A DNA stretch of 41,896 nt, taken from a virus. Position 1 is the stretch's first letter, and every line of letters starts with the position of its first letter. The notes under the pieces are model-generated. The model was not told the origin of the DNA. It worked only from the letters and a program-made list of their open reading frames with translations, and did not search any database. Position numbers and translations under genes: made by a program. The stretch is from positions 1 through 41,896 of the IMG/VR virus record IMGVR_UViG_3300044818_000002; one strand, 5' to 3'. Shown in pieces: positions 20,786-30,119 of this stretch.

Positions 20786-20877
20786 TTTTTATAGTGCATT
20801 TTTTACTTATTTGGGTTAAATTTTCCCGCACAGTCCCCCACCCAGCACCCCAAGGGTGCCATGCAACAGGAATCGGT

Positions 20878-21966
20878 ATGGCCTTTTATACGGTTGAGAA
20901 AAGGATGCGTTCGGATGGCACACCTCGCTACAGATGCACCGTGGGCGTAAAACATGCGGGTAAATACGTCTATCGTGAAAACAAGACATTCGGCAAGTTA
21001 TCACTGGCCAAGGCGTGGGGCATGGGTAGAGTTGCGCACATAGAAGCTAATGGCACACCTAACGATGAACGATCAACACATATCACTCTCGCGCACCTGA
21101 TCCATAAATATACTAACCACCCCAACATAAAGTATGGACGCTCTAAAGCTGATGTCCTCAAGCTGCTGGCCCGATCAGAAATTGCCACTCGACCAATCAC
21201 CGCGCTATCGTCGTCAGTATTGATCGAGCACTGTGAACAACGCAGGGGTAATGGCGCGGGGCCGGCAACGGTTGCGCAGGACTTAGCCTATATTGGATCT
21301 GTCCTGAAGGCGGCTAAACCAATATTTGATATCGACGTTGACCTGCAAGCTTACGAGTTGGCTAGAATGAACCTTTCTCAGATGCGTGTGATAGGCCCAT
21401 CACAAAAGAGAAGTCGCCGGCCCACTCGCACTGAAACTGAACTTATTCTATCAGGCCTTAAAGAAAAGGAATCCGGGTCCTACAATAAAACCCCTTTCTC
21501 AGAAATATTTCTTTTTTCGATATTAACCTGTATGCGTATCGGTGAAGTTTGCAAGATTACATGGGACGATGTTGACGAAAAGCAAAAGTCTGTTTTGGTC
21601 AGGGACAGGAAAGATCCGCGCAAGAAAATAGGTAACCACATGTCCGTTCCGTTGCTTGGTGAAGCATGGGATATCCTTAATCGCCAGGCTAGAATCGATG
21701 ATAGGGTGTTCCCGTTCAATAGCCGAAGCATCACCCAAACTTATAGACAGGTCAGAGACATTCTAGGTATAGAAGATCTTCGATACCACGATCTACGCCG
21801 TGAGGGAGCTAGTCGCCTTTTTGAAGCAGGTTTCACGATTGAAGAGGTTGCTCAGGTCACTGGTCATCGATCGCTGAACATTCTGTGGCAGGTATACACC
21901 GAACTTTATCCAAAGTCGCTGCATGAAAAATTTGACCAGCTGCAAAAATCCAAATTGAACGGATAA
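20878..21966 (+). CDS. int: Tyrosine integrase
   Basis: 362 residues. The catalytic set is visible: R220 (CMRIGEVCKITWDD), H304 and R307 (RYHDLRREG), H330 (TGHRS) and Y340 (WQVYTE). The N-terminus (MAFYTVEKRMRSDGTPRYRC) is an arm-binding domain. AGGA six bases upstream sets the start; the longer frame to 20776 runs through the promoter and a GCACCC/GGGTGC hairpin at 20845-20859. It inserts the phage at attB, and an SOS box upstream suggests damage-induced expression. Confidence 0.92.
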   Translation: MAFYTVEKRMRSDGTPRYRCTVGVKHAGKYVYRENKTFGKLSLAKAWGMGRVAHIEANGTPNDERSTHITLAHLIHKYTNHPNIKYGRSKADVLKLLARSEIATRPITALSSSVLIEHCEQRRGNGAGPATVAQDLAYIGSVLKAAKPIFDIDVDLQAYELARMNLSQMRVIGPSQKRSRRPTRTETELILSGLKEKESGSYNKTPFSEIFLFSILTCMRIGEVCKITWDDVDEKQKSVLVRDRKDPRKKIGNHMSVPLLGEAWDILNRQARIDDRVFPFNSRSITQTYRQVRDILGIEDLRYHDLRREGASRLFEAGFTIEEVAQVTGHRSLNILWQVYTELYPKSLHEKFDQLQKSKLNG

Positions 21967-22019
21967 TGACTGAGCAGTACAAAAGCCGGGATCCTTCCAG
22001 GATATCCCAGCCATTAATC
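21967..22019. other. Expected attP zone
   Basis: In lambda order attP lies between the int 3' end and the tail-fibre end. This 53-base gap contains the inverted repeat ATCCT-TCC-AGGAT, but nothing resembles a tRNA 3' end. Placement is by synteny only; the other candidate gap is 22455-22559. Confidence 0.25.
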
Positions 22020-22412
22020 CTAAATCACTGGCACATCATCAAACTCGCACGAGCGCATATCGTTGGCAGCCCAGGTGACCACGCCGAAAACCTGAACCCC
22101 CTCTCCGTCGTCTTCGTTACCCAGCATAGTCTCCATGCCCGACCCATCCACGTATTCTAAAGCGCGGTACGGATACAGGCGAAGCCGCCTCAATACATGC
22201 TCACCGCCGACGTCAACAATGATAATGCTGCCATGCACAGGCGTTACTGATGAGTCGATAACGAGCAGAGCCCCAGCATGGATACCCACTGCCATCGCTT
22301 GGCCTGCTGCGCGCATGAAATACGTCGCATGCGGCCGCATTATGCAGATTTCATCGAGACTTAGGCGCTTCTCAACGTAGTCCGCTGCTGGACTCGCAAA
22401 TTTTGACGGCAT
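22020..22412 (-). CDS. UmuD'-like protein lacking catalytic residues
   Basis: 130 residues clearly homologous to UmuD: SPAADYVEKRLSLDEI and ATYFMRAAGQAM match UmuD SPAADYVEQR and ATYFVKASGDSM. The catalytic Ser is Ala39 and the Lys pair of VKKL is Arg75-Arg76, so self-cleavage chemistry is lost. The protein begins at about the UmuD cleavage point, so it mimics processed UmuD', like P1 HumD. No umuC is present; it could pair with host UmuC. GAGG nine bases upstream; a LexA box lies just before. Confidence 0.88.
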   Translation of the reverse strand: MPSKFASPAADYVEKRLSLDEICIMRPHATYFMRAAGQAMAVGIHAGALLVIDSSVTPVHGSIIIVDVGGEHVLRRLRLYPYRALEYVDGSGMETMLGNEDDGEGVQVFGVVTWAANDMRSCEFDDVPVI

Positions 22413-22434
22413 AGTGTTTTACCTCACAACTAAA

Positions 22435-22454
22435 TACTGTTTATTAATACAGTA
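22435..22454. promoter_or_regulatory. LexA (SOS) box for the UmuD'-like gene
   Basis: TACTGTTTATTAATACAGTA is a full 20-base palindromic LexA box, with TACTGT and ACAGTA both perfect. It lies 22 bases before the UmuD'-like ATG. Strong direct evidence for SOS control. Confidence 0.9.
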
Positions 22455-22534
22455 TAATCGCAAGAGAAAACCGATGTGAAGGTCGATTTAGTTCAACACC
22501 GATAGGCCGCTGATCGGCAAAGAAAGATAGTTTG

Positions 22535-22552
22535 GCCGGGGTCCGTCCCGGC
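22535..22552 (-). terminator. Hairpin after the last tail gene
   Basis: GCCGGG (22535-22540) and CCCGGC (22547-22552) form a 6-bp GC stem just beyond the stop of the 306-residue gene. The minus-strand continuation is CAAACTATCTTTCTTT, a weak T tract. Probably the end of the late transcript. Confidence 0.45.
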
Positions 22553-22559
22553 ATCCAAC

Positions 22560-23480
22560 TTACCCGCGTTTCGAGATCAGCGCGGCTTGGGCCGGTGTTG
22601 CGTACGACAGACAGCGCAACCGAGCAATACTGCCGTTTGTCAGCGCCCCCTGCTTCCACGTAACGCTTCCGACAGCATTATCTGGCATGCCGAGATTCAT
22701 CTGCAGAGCAATCACCGATTGATCAACGAGATGCCCGCCTGGGGCCGTTAGTGTCGATTTAAGCTCCCCGCTCTCATAACTGAATAGCGTGCCTGTGGCA
22801 GGACTAATGAGGGCAGCATTTTTAATGTTCGCAGCGTACGGAGTTCGCCCATAAATCAGCCAGTCGGCAACGGTATTAACTGGATAGTTAATAGCTGAGA
22901 AATGGCGGAATCCGTAATCGGTCCCTTTAGGAACTGAACGCTCAACAGCCATGCTGGCCATGTTATTTGAATGCGTGATACGGCACGCAACAATAGAAAT
23001 ACCCATCACGTCGCTTGACTCGGCATCTTTCATTATCGAACTGAACAAAAACGGATTTGCTGCTGATCGCTGAGCGATAACTAAATTATCTGCTCTCAGA
23101 TAGCTACCGCCGGATTGCACACGAATAACCAGCTCTGGCGGCGACACAGTTGTATCTAGCGTAACCGGACGAAGTGTCGTCCCGCCAACGTCTGTCGCTG
23201 TAAAATCAGTTGGACCCAACCCGTAAAGTTTCAGAGCACTATTATTTGATCCGAGCTTAACCCCCCATTCTGCGGAGGCATAAAATGTAACATCCTCCCA
23301 CATTCCCTCTTCCACCAGGAATTTAATTTCATCTAGCAATGATGTTTCATTTAATATAACACCACCGTCCGCAACAACGCGGGATTTATGTGCATTAAAT
23401 ATTGTTTGAGGATCAAAAATAGTAAATGGTAATAATGTACGATTACCTGTTGTTGGCCGAGAAGATAATAGCGCTGTCAT
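22560..23480 (-). CDS. Distal tail or receptor-associated protein
   Basis: 306 residues, rich in Ser, Thr, Gly and Asn with beta-like repeats (FDPQTIFNAHKSRVVADGG to the C-terminus). AAGGA lies before the ATG and it directly follows the tail fibre gene. A laminin-G-like or beta-sandwich domain is possible in the last 200 residues. Likely a virion surface component or a second receptor-binding module; no exact family recognised. Confidence 0.6.
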   Translation of the reverse strand: MTALLSSRPTTGNRTLLPFTIFDPQTIFNAHKSRVVADGGVILNETSLLDEIKFLVEEGMWEDVTFYASAEWGVKLGSNNSALKLYGLGPTDFTATDVGGTTLRPVTLDTTVSPPELVIRVQSGGSYLRADNLVIAQRSAANPFLFSSIMKDAESSDVMGISIVACRITHSNNMASMAVERSVPKGTDYGFRHFSAINYPVNTVADWLIYGRTPYAANIKNAALISPATGTLFSYESGELKSTLTAPGGHLVDQSVIALQMNLGMPDNAVGSVTWKQGALTNGSIARLRCLSYATPAQAALISKRG

Positions 23481-23490
23481 TTTATTTTCC

Positions 23491-25647
23491 TTAACTAATT
23501 AAAAGGTGTTCTACGCAACAGAAGTGTTCCATCACGAAAGTCGGGTCCGACACACTAACATCTGTTGCCGTATCACTAATGTTGACGAGGCAGTAATGCG
23601 AATCTGTAGAATTAAGACCACAGCGAAGATATTCCCCTGCCGCAGGTGCGGCGTCCAGCGTGAATCGGAACACAAAGTCGCTGATCTGCACAGCCGAAAC
23701 GATATTTGCTGAACCATTCTCTAGGTCAAAACCGAGGTTTGGCGCTACGCCGTATTTGTTGTTTATCTTCAACGGAAGGCCAAAAGGAGAAGAGAAAGTT
23801 ACATCGTAGTTCAGTCCGCTTTTGATAAAGCTTACCGGATAAACTGCCGTCCATTTTTTGTGTGGGTTAGAATATTTATGAAACGCCTGCACTTGCCCGT
23901 GATATTCACCCATGATTGCGTACCCGAGTCCGGACAAATGCACCTCATCGACTGCTGTCGATAGAGGATATTTGCGGTTTAAAATGTAAGTAGGGCCGGA
24001 GCACACGGTATCCGCACGACGCTTACAAATAGCAATCTGGTCGAAAGCGACCAAGTCCCCCCTATTGGTGCTCGTCTTTTTGATACTGCCCATCTGGTCG
24101 ATGATTGACAACGGTGCGGCCGCCTGAACAACGCCCTTCGCAGACAGGGCATTTAACTGGCTGGAGTTGGTATCGTTTATCCACTCCTCCAGGTATCCCT
24201 CGTACTGGCCAAGTGTCGTCACGGTTAACGAATCTTGCTGGCCGTGGTTGTAAATGTTAACGGCGGCGACGGGAATTTTGCCTTGCGCGAGAACGCGATC
24301 GATGAATGAGGCAAAAGAGGTTTCGCCGTCGATGAACACCTGCGTCCCTTTTTTCAGGCCTGCATAAGCCATGCCGGATTTCCCATCAATGCGAGACACT
24401 GTGGATGGAAGGTTTTTCTTGTCCACACCATAACGGTTCATGGCGTCATTCAGATAACGCTGAGCACCAGGTACTATGCAGTTCTCGCGAAAAATACCGA
24501 TGGATTCGGCGTCTTTGAAAACGTTAAGGGCTTCATCAGTAACCGGCCCCTCTGCCGTACCGGTGCCGCTCGCCCCTCGGTCACCACCTGCCCCTGTGAA
24601 TACCAATGCATGGCCTAACAGATTTTGGTCAACGTTGGTTACCCGGTCTCCACCACCAACGATCAGAGACTGACCGCGGCCTGCGCGCCACTCAACAGTG
24701 ATAACATACGACGGGATTGGGCGCTGTTCCCAGTTGTTAGGGGCAACAGCAAATACAGTAGCGACAATGAGATTGATCGTTCCTCCGGCCAGGGAATCAC
24801 CAGATAAGTATGTCATGCTCGCGCCGCCGGTACTCAATTTCTGCACGTTGACCACGGGGCTGGCGAAATAGACCGGCGTTATGCTGGTAGCACTGTCAAA
24901 AACCGCCAGAGCACCGTTGTAAGGGCGAAGGATTGAGGAGGCAACGCCGCTCTTAAGTGCATTGATTTCATCCTGCACCGGTTTTTCAAGACCTGCAAGC
25001 CAAAGCCCCCAGTCGTCAGAAATAGCAAATCCCGATTTTCGTAATACATCCATAAGTATAAGGTGGAACCCGGGAATTCTGGCAGTGGTTGATGCATCGG
25101 CAATTACCTTTAGCCGGTCCTGCACAGCGTCAGGCATTCCAGCAAGATGCCACCCTCCATCAGTTTTAAACCCACCAAACAAACCCGTTTTTTCTGCATT
25201 AACAAATGGGAACGCCCATCCAGGTATTGAATTAGAAAGATCCTTTGGTATGACAGTAAGAACAAAATTCATTAAAGTTGCTAGCATAGCCACATAATTG
25301 CCATCAATTACTGACTTTCCAAGGTATTGAGCTTGACCAGATGCATTCTTATATATATCTACTGCCTGGCTATTTGATGTTGAGACAACGATGAAACTTG
25401 CATTGTTAGCGATCACACCAGAGTTAATATCTTCCTGAGCAAGTTCTAATGTTGCATATGGTTTACCTAATAACGATGTGTTAGCAACTAAACCTGCCCA
25501 CGTTAATAATTCATTCCCTAGTCGGCCAGTGGTTCTTTGATTTATTGAGTTTATCAACAAATCAATAACCTGAGAGTTATCGTATAAATCCCTTGGATCA
25601 GAAGAACCATTTGGCCCAACAGGATTATTTGTATTATATTTTGTCAT
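23491..25647 (-). CDS. Tail fibre/spike with SGNH (SASA-like) esterase domain
   Basis: 718 residues. The N-terminus (MTKYNTNNPVGPNGSSDPRD, then LYDNSQVIDLLINS) is a typical particle-binding segment of enterobacterial tail fibres. A central domain fits the SGNH hydrolase group that includes sialate O-acetylesterases: block I RGQSL with Ser327, NHGQQD (467-472), and DEVHL with Asp567 and His570. It could remove O-acetyl groups from host O-antigen or capsule. The last 120 residues are a separate beta-rich tip. Catalytic assignment is by motif order. Confidence 0.75.
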   Translation of the reverse strand: MTKYNTNNPVGPNGSSDPRDLYDNSQVIDLLINSINQRTTGRLGNELLTWAGLVANTSLLGKPYATLELAQEDINSGVIANNASFIVVSTSNSQAVDIYKNASGQAQYLGKSVIDGNYVAMLATLMNFVLTVIPKDLSNSIPGWAFPFVNAEKTGLFGGFKTDGGWHLAGMPDAVQDRLKVIADASTTARIPGFHLILMDVLRKSGFAISDDWGLWLAGLEKPVQDEINALKSGVASSILRPYNGALAVFDSATSITPVYFASPVVNVQKLSTGGASMTYLSGDSLAGGTINLIVATVFAVAPNNWEQRPIPSYVITVEWRAGRGQSLIVGGGDRVTNVDQNLLGHALVFTGAGGDRGASGTGTAEGPVTDEALNVFKDAESIGIFRENCIVPGAQRYLNDAMNRYGVDKKNLPSTVSRIDGKSGMAYAGLKKGTQVFIDGETSFASFIDRVLAQGKIPVAAVNIYNHGQQDSLTVTTLGQYEGYLEEWINDTNSSQLNALSAKGVVQAAAPLSIIDQMGSIKKTSTNRGDLVAFDQIAICKRRADTVCSGPTYILNRKYPLSTAVDEVHLSGLGYAIMGEYHGQVQAFHKYSNPHKKWTAVYPVSFIKSGLNYDVTFSSPFGLPLKINNKYGVAPNLGFDLENGSANIVSAVQISDFVFRFTLDAAPAAGEYLRCGLNSTDSHYCLVNISDTATDVSVSDPTFVMEHFCCVEHLLIS

Positions 25648-25667
25648 CTCAGCCTCATAAATGAGAA

Positions 25668-25685
25668 AACCCGCCGAAGCGGGTT
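25668..25685. terminator. Bidirectional hairpin between central fibre and tail fibre genes
   Basis: AACCCGC (25668-25674) and GCGGGTT (25679-25685) make a perfect 7-bp stem. On the minus strand the loop is TTCG and TTTTCTC follows; on the plus strand seven T residues follow. It can terminate late transcription unless antiterminated. Confidence 0.7.
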
Positions 25686-25704
25686 ATTTTTTTGCGGGAT
25701 TTAA

Positions 25705-28700
25705 TTAAGAAATATCGCCGGGGTAATTGGCGTCGTCGTATTGATAAAGCAACGGGGTATACTGCAGGGCTTTCACCTGGCACGTTCCATCATCGCCGGG
25801 ATCTATAACATCCATGATTGCGTCATATCCAACGCGGCTCGACGAGCAAAAAACAACCCTGGGTGGTTCTACTGCTGGGTCATTCATGATCCATTCATCT
25901 AGCCGAACATCGGCCGTATTGGCCACTGTAAATGTGTAATCATCAATACGCGTCGGAACTAGCAGCACAGATGCAGATCCATCCTGAAATCGCATTAGGC
26001 AGCGCGGGTTTTCAAATGACCAGTCAAGTGGTTCGCTAACTTGGATACGTACCGTATCGGCATCGTGTTGTTCATCGACTACCAGGCAGCTGATAGTTTG
26101 GCTGCCCGGTATATCATCTGTCAGAACGATTCGATCACCGTAGTCGTAACAAAGAGCATCCATTTCAGTGCTCGTCGAATGCGTTAACCTTTGATGGCGA
26201 TACTTCATCAGCCGGCGCATGCCGATGCGGTACGCCCTATCGGGATCTTGCGCCCCACGCAGTGTATAGTCCTCCACCTTCAAGGGGGTTGTGTTATCAC
26301 TCAAACGACATTGAATGGTTTCCTCTGCCCATGTTGTAGCGTTAATGTACGTAACATCGACCCCATCATAGTCGTCTTGAGACAATGCCTTAAAGCCGGT
26401 TTGAAGCTCCTCCGTTTGCTCCTGCGGGCTAATCACCCCTGACCAATTTTTGATACCTTCTCGGCCGGCAGATGCAAGGCCATCGCTGAGCAGAAAATAG
26501 CCCATCCCAGCATTAGCGATATTTTGCAATACCTCGAGGCCAGAGGTGTTATCGCTGCCAGCAGACCAATCAAAGGTTTCCCCGCGAGGCGTCCAATAAT
26601 TACCCTCAAGGGCATTGATGGCCGCATAGTCGATCTGGCTATCCGTGTATCCCAAATCTTTCAACACATGATAGAACGCACCGCTGATACTGCGTGAGGT
26701 ATGTCCATCATAAAGCCGTGTTGCCACCATATTGATACGGCGATCCGATTGTGCCGCCAGGCGGTTTCCGGTGCGAATGGTTAAGCCGATCGTTGTGATA
26801 TCTCGATAGCTGGTCTTGCGTGCCGTCAACTTTGATCGCATCGCTTGCCACTGCACAGAATCCCGCGTGGTGCCGCCCCATACCGGAGTATCGCGCTTCA
26901 TTCTGACTTCATAGTTTCCCAATGCCGGGAATGTCACTGTTTGCGTATAACCGACTTCATTCACCGTGTTGTTCCCGTGCTTAATTTGCACGCTGGTCCA
27001 ATCATCAGATCCTGTTAGCCGGTACTGCACCGTAATTTCAACATCATGCCAATGAATGGCGCCATCCTTACTCCCTACGTCACAAAGCCCTTGCGGATAA
27101 ACAAAGTTCAGTTCTATCTCGCTGGTCTTTTCATTCTCAGGGCAGCAGAGGAATGGCCCCATCCAGTCGTAGTCATCATTCAGGCCGGTGACAGTGGCAT
27201 CCAACAAAGTGCGACCGGTGAACCCTGGCCAACTACTGTCAACGGTTGTTGTGCCGTCGGTGTTTTCGATCAGGCGCTCAAGGCTCAATGTCTGCGCATC
27301 AATATCGGTAATGCGGTACCAATACCCCTTCAATCCCAGAGCGAGACGCTGTGAACCCGTAGGGATACCCACGAATGCATCACCAGACGCACTCCCCCAT
27401 GCCAACGCTACATGCTCGCTGACTGCAGGTGTTCCCCCTGTTGAAGCGGTACCGGTAATGACGATAGGGTCACTGCCGAAAAGCGTCGCTGGCAGAACAC
27501 TGAAGCCAATGTTATTTCCGCTGAACGGGCTCTCTTTTTCCCTGACGATTATTTTCGTGTCTACCGATACAACTTCAAGGCCAGATCCTGATAACTGATC
27601 TTCAATGACTTCGGTCAATCCAGCCATCGTCACGTAGTTGGCGGTTAGCGAAATAACGTAGTTCATGCCAGCCCATGAAAGGGTGAAAGATAATGGCGTG
27701 GTGCTGAAGTCATAGGTAGTTGGTGATGCTGACGCAGTGATACTGGCAGCATTACCACCGACACCGGGAACAGCTGGTGAACCCGGATTATACGTTGAAA
27801 TAAACAGGTCAATCCGGGTACCGTTCCAAGTCATCGATACCGGCAAACCGACTAACGGACTCAGCTCAGTAAAATCACCGTAGATGACGTTGCGGCCCGC
27901 CTCTATTGCTACAGTGAAGGTATCCGGTACCAGAATGGCAAGGTCAGTACCAACCACCCAAGAATCAGGTATAACAGCATCGCCAGAATCATCGACCGAG
28001 CCAATAACTGAAAGGTTATTGCCAGACACGCTGATTGCATCAGCGGTAATGCTCACCGAATCAGGCCCAGTAGAAGCCAGATCCAACCCTGCGGTGCCGG
28101 AGGTGGTCCCGCCAACCTCAGTCGATGCATACCAGTTTTCCGATCGCTGGTCCCCACTAATATCAGCTCCAGGAGGATAGATGGTATAGCTAACATCCTC
28201 GCCAAAACTGCCGGCTGGTGTATTGCCAATTTTTATAGTTGATTGATTAATCGCAAAATTACCAACCCCGATACAGAGAAACATTTCTGTTCGATAGATT
28301 TGAGGATTGTTGCTATCGAATCGGCTGACAGGTTGTACGAGGTAATCTGGAAACACACGATCTCTACCCAACACCTCTCTTATCGGGTCGCCCAGTTTTG
28401 CGGTATTCGCTTTTGCCGGTGATAGATCTAATGAATCCCCACCGCTTGCCGAACCCATGCCGTCCTTGCTCATCTGCGACATCATGACCAATGAGTAGGC
28501 AGCTGATGCAATAGCAACGGAGATAGCAGCCCAAGCGGCAATTTCCGCCCCTGTGCCATACGGAATAGGGTAGATTCGCACATCACTGCCGGTTTCGATA
28601 AAGCATAGCGGCCACTCGTCAGCTGAAACACCCTTTCCGTTAACCTCAACCGCTACAGGATGACGCATTTCATTCTGATAACCATCCACGTTTTCTACGA

Positions 28701-28782
28701 ACCACTGGTGCAACGTCATGGACTTATGTTCATGCTTTTCAAGTGGTTCACCAGGTATGCGAGAAGGATAAATGCGGATCAC
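25705..28782 (-). CDS. Tail tip / host specificity protein, TipJ-like
   Basis: 1025 residues. The N-terminus (MIRIYPSRIPGEPLEKHEHK) is followed by a hydrophobic segment near 80-105 and LGDPIREVLGRDRVFPDYL, characteristic of the TipJ/J-like tail tip family. The C-terminal third has the central-fibre baseplate domain. It forms the tail tip and DNA-ejection trigger. Starts at GTG overlapping the previous stop (GTGA). Long insertions of Thr/Ser/Gly sequence (about 225-480) may be exposed Ig-like modules. Confidence 0.85.
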   Translation of the reverse strand: MIRIYPSRIPGEPLEKHEHKSMTLHQWFVENVDGYQNEMRHPVAVEVNGKGVSADEWPLCFIETGSDVRIYPIPYGTGAEIAAWAAISVAIASAAYSLVMMSQMSKDGMGSASGGDSLDLSPAKANTAKLGDPIREVLGRDRVFPDYLVQPVSRFDSNNPQIYRTEMFLCIGVGNFAINQSTIKIGNTPAGSFGEDVSYTIYPPGADISGDQRSENWYASTEVGGTTSGTAGLDLASTGPDSVSITADAISVSGNNLSVIGSVDDSGDAVIPDSWVVGTDLAILVPDTFTVAIEAGRNVIYGDFTELSPLVGLPVSMTWNGTRIDLFISTYNPGSPAVPGVGGNAASITASASPTTYDFSTTPLSFTLSWAGMNYVISLTANYVTMAGLTEVIEDQLSGSGLEVVSVDTKIIVREKESPFSGNNIGFSVLPATLFGSDPIVITGTASTGGTPAVSEHVALAWGSASGDAFVGIPTGSQRLALGLKGYWYRITDIDAQTLSLERLIENTDGTTTVDSSWPGFTGRTLLDATVTGLNDDYDWMGPFLCCPENEKTSEIELNFVYPQGLCDVGSKDGAIHWHDVEITVQYRLTGSDDWTSVQIKHGNNTVNEVGYTQTVTFPALGNYEVRMKRDTPVWGGTTRDSVQWQAMRSKLTARKTSYRDITTIGLTIRTGNRLAAQSDRRINMVATRLYDGHTSRSISGAFYHVLKDLGYTDSQIDYAAINALEGNYWTPRGETFDWSAGSDNTSGLEVLQNIANAGMGYFLLSDGLASAGREGIKNWSGVISPQEQTEELQTGFKALSQDDYDGVDVTYINATTWAEETIQCRLSDNTTPLKVEDYTLRGAQDPDRAYRIGMRRLMKYRHQRLTHSTSTEMDALCYDYGDRIVLTDDIPGSQTISCLVVDEQHDADTVRIQVSEPLDWSFENPRCLMRFQDGSASVLLVPTRIDDYTFTVANTADVRLDEWIMNDPAVEPPRVVFCSSSRVGYDAIMDVIDPGDDGTCQVKALQYTPLLYQYDDANYPGDIS

Positions 28783-29159
28783 TGGTAATACTCCACTTTG
28801 ATAAAACGCCGCTCAAAGCGCGTTAGGGGAAGAAACGTCACGTTCGCTTTAGGGTTGCATTCTGCGGCGTGAAGTATGCCGTTGATACTGACCACGATAG
28901 CGACGTGAGTAACCAGACTTCCTGAATAACAAACGATCCCCGAACCTTCAGAAGGGCAACATCTGGTTAGCTCTTTCATCAGTTCTTTGGCGGCGCGATC
29001 AAGCCCGTGGTTATCCTTCGTTACTCCCGCAAAATCTGGCCAGGCTGGCATGCCTATATCGCGACGGATCTCGTTAACAATGCCGAAACAGTCAAGCTCC
29101 GGATAAGTACGTCCGCCCTTCAGCCAGGTGACTGAAAGGTATTTATCAGGATTAAACAT
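28779..29159 (-). CDS. Tail assembly peptidase, NlpC/P60 (C40) type
   Basis: 126 residues starting MFNPDKYLSVTWLKGGRTYP. LDCFGIV contains the catalytic Cys24, THVAIVV the His85, and HAAECN follows, as in short NlpC/P60 tail proteins (the second half of lambda K). It lacks the Mov34-type domain of lambda K. It may locally degrade peptidoglycan during DNA entry or process tail tip proteins. AAGGG upstream sets the start. Confidence 0.82.
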   Translation of the reverse strand: MFNPDKYLSVTWLKGGRTYPELDCFGIVNEIRRDIGMPAWPDFAGVTKDNHGLDRAAKELMKELTRCCPSEGSGIVCYSGSLVTHVAIVVSINGILHAAECNPKANVTFLPLTRFERRFIKVEYYQ

Positions 29160-29169
29160 AGGATATCCC

Positions 29170-29652
29170 TTACGAGAGGTAGCGCAGCCCTGGATAATCT
29201 GGCAGCGTAAATCGCCGGCGTGGCCACGCAGTATCAAGCACGTTCATGTAGCCCGCTGTTATCTGAACCTCTATTGATGTCCAGTAACCCGATTTAATTG
29301 TTAAGGTAAATGGCGGCGAGGCAGGCGCCGTTAAATCAGTCGATAGGTAATGCCGGTAAGTTAGGGTACCGATATCCTGATTGCCCAGGGCATCGCGAAT
29401 GGCATTTGATACATTGCCATCGATATTGCAGATCGCAAATTTCAGATCCTGCGTACCGTCAGCGTTCTTTGCTGGTAAAGATAAATCGATACCGCAGGCG
29501 GTAAAGATTGCCTGCTCACCATTTTCCAGCGTCGCGGTAATATCATCCCACCCACGCGTTAACCAATGCGTATCATCGCCGACAACGATCTGCAGGGTTT
29601 CGATAATGACCTCAGAACCTGACGACGCATAAAGCCGATTTAATACCGTCAT
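29170..29652 (-). CDS. DUF1833-type minor tail protein
   Basis: 160 residues, MTVLNRLYASSGSEVIIETLQ, with a repeated beta layout and PPFTLTIKSGYWTSIEVQI, matching DUF1833 proteins that sit before the NlpC/P60 gene in many siphophages. ATGA overlap with the upstream stop sets the start. Tail tip component by position. Confidence 0.78.
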   Translation of the reverse strand: MTVLNRLYASSGSEVIIETLQIVVGDDTHWLTRGWDDITATLENGEQAIFTACGIDLSLPAKNADGTQDLKFAICNIDGNVSNAIRDALGNQDIGTLTYRHYLSTDLTAPASPPFTLTIKSGYWTSIEVQITAGYMNVLDTAWPRRRFTLPDYPGLRYLS

Positions 29653-30119
29653 GCTTCTGGCCACTCCCGGTTAATTGCGAGATCGATGATGTTCTGTCCT
29701 GCGAGAAACTCAGGGAAGTTACCCCAGCCCGGTGGTGGCAATGGTCGCTCCCAAAGCTCCAACGTTGCGCTGTACTGCCAATATTTCCCACCCACCAATA
29801 CCGGGCCTTCGTAAATATCCGTAAACCGACAAACATAGGGCTTTATCCCGATTGGTGTCCGTAACGTCATGTTGAACCATGCAGCCCCATCACTGATAAC
29901 ATCACGATACCAGGCCTCAAAAGTCTGACCCTGCATATCATTCATGAGCCATGAGACAGGGGCTTGTGTCGGCGTAGATGTATAGCGCCGGCGCTGACGG
30001 GCTCGGCCAGAAACCATCTGAGTTCTGAGTAAAGGACTAACAGGTTTAAGCCCGTACCCATCCTGTAGAGGTAAAGGGAGATAGTCATGTGGATAATCGA
30101 TATTCGAGGTGATCGCCAT
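29649..30119 (-). CDS. Minor tail protein after tape measure
   Basis: 156 residues; central MNDMQGQTFEAWYRDV and PIGIKPYVCRFTD, then LELWERPLPPP. The gene lies between tape measure and DUF1833 gene, the position of a distal tail (Dit/M-like) protein. GGAGGG upstream; the ATG shares an A with the tape measure stop (TGATG). Confidence 0.75.
   Translation of the reverse strand: MAITSNIDYPHDYLPLPLQDGYGLKPVSPLLRTQMVSGRARQRRRYTSTPTQAPVSWLMNDMQGQTFEAWYRDVISDGAAWFNMTLRTPIGIKPYVCRFTDIYEGPVLVGGKYWQYSATLELWERPLPPPGWGNFPEFLAGQNIIDLAINREWPEA

Noticed and set aside
20840-20860. attP core in the GCACCC-CAA-GGGTGC hairpin
   Set aside because: No sequence resembling a host target; in lambda order attP should be beyond the int 3' end. 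The host junction is needed.
20776-20877. 34-residue N-terminal extension of integrase
   Set aside because: The segment overlaps the SOS box, -10 region and a hairpin; AGGA before 20878 marks the start.
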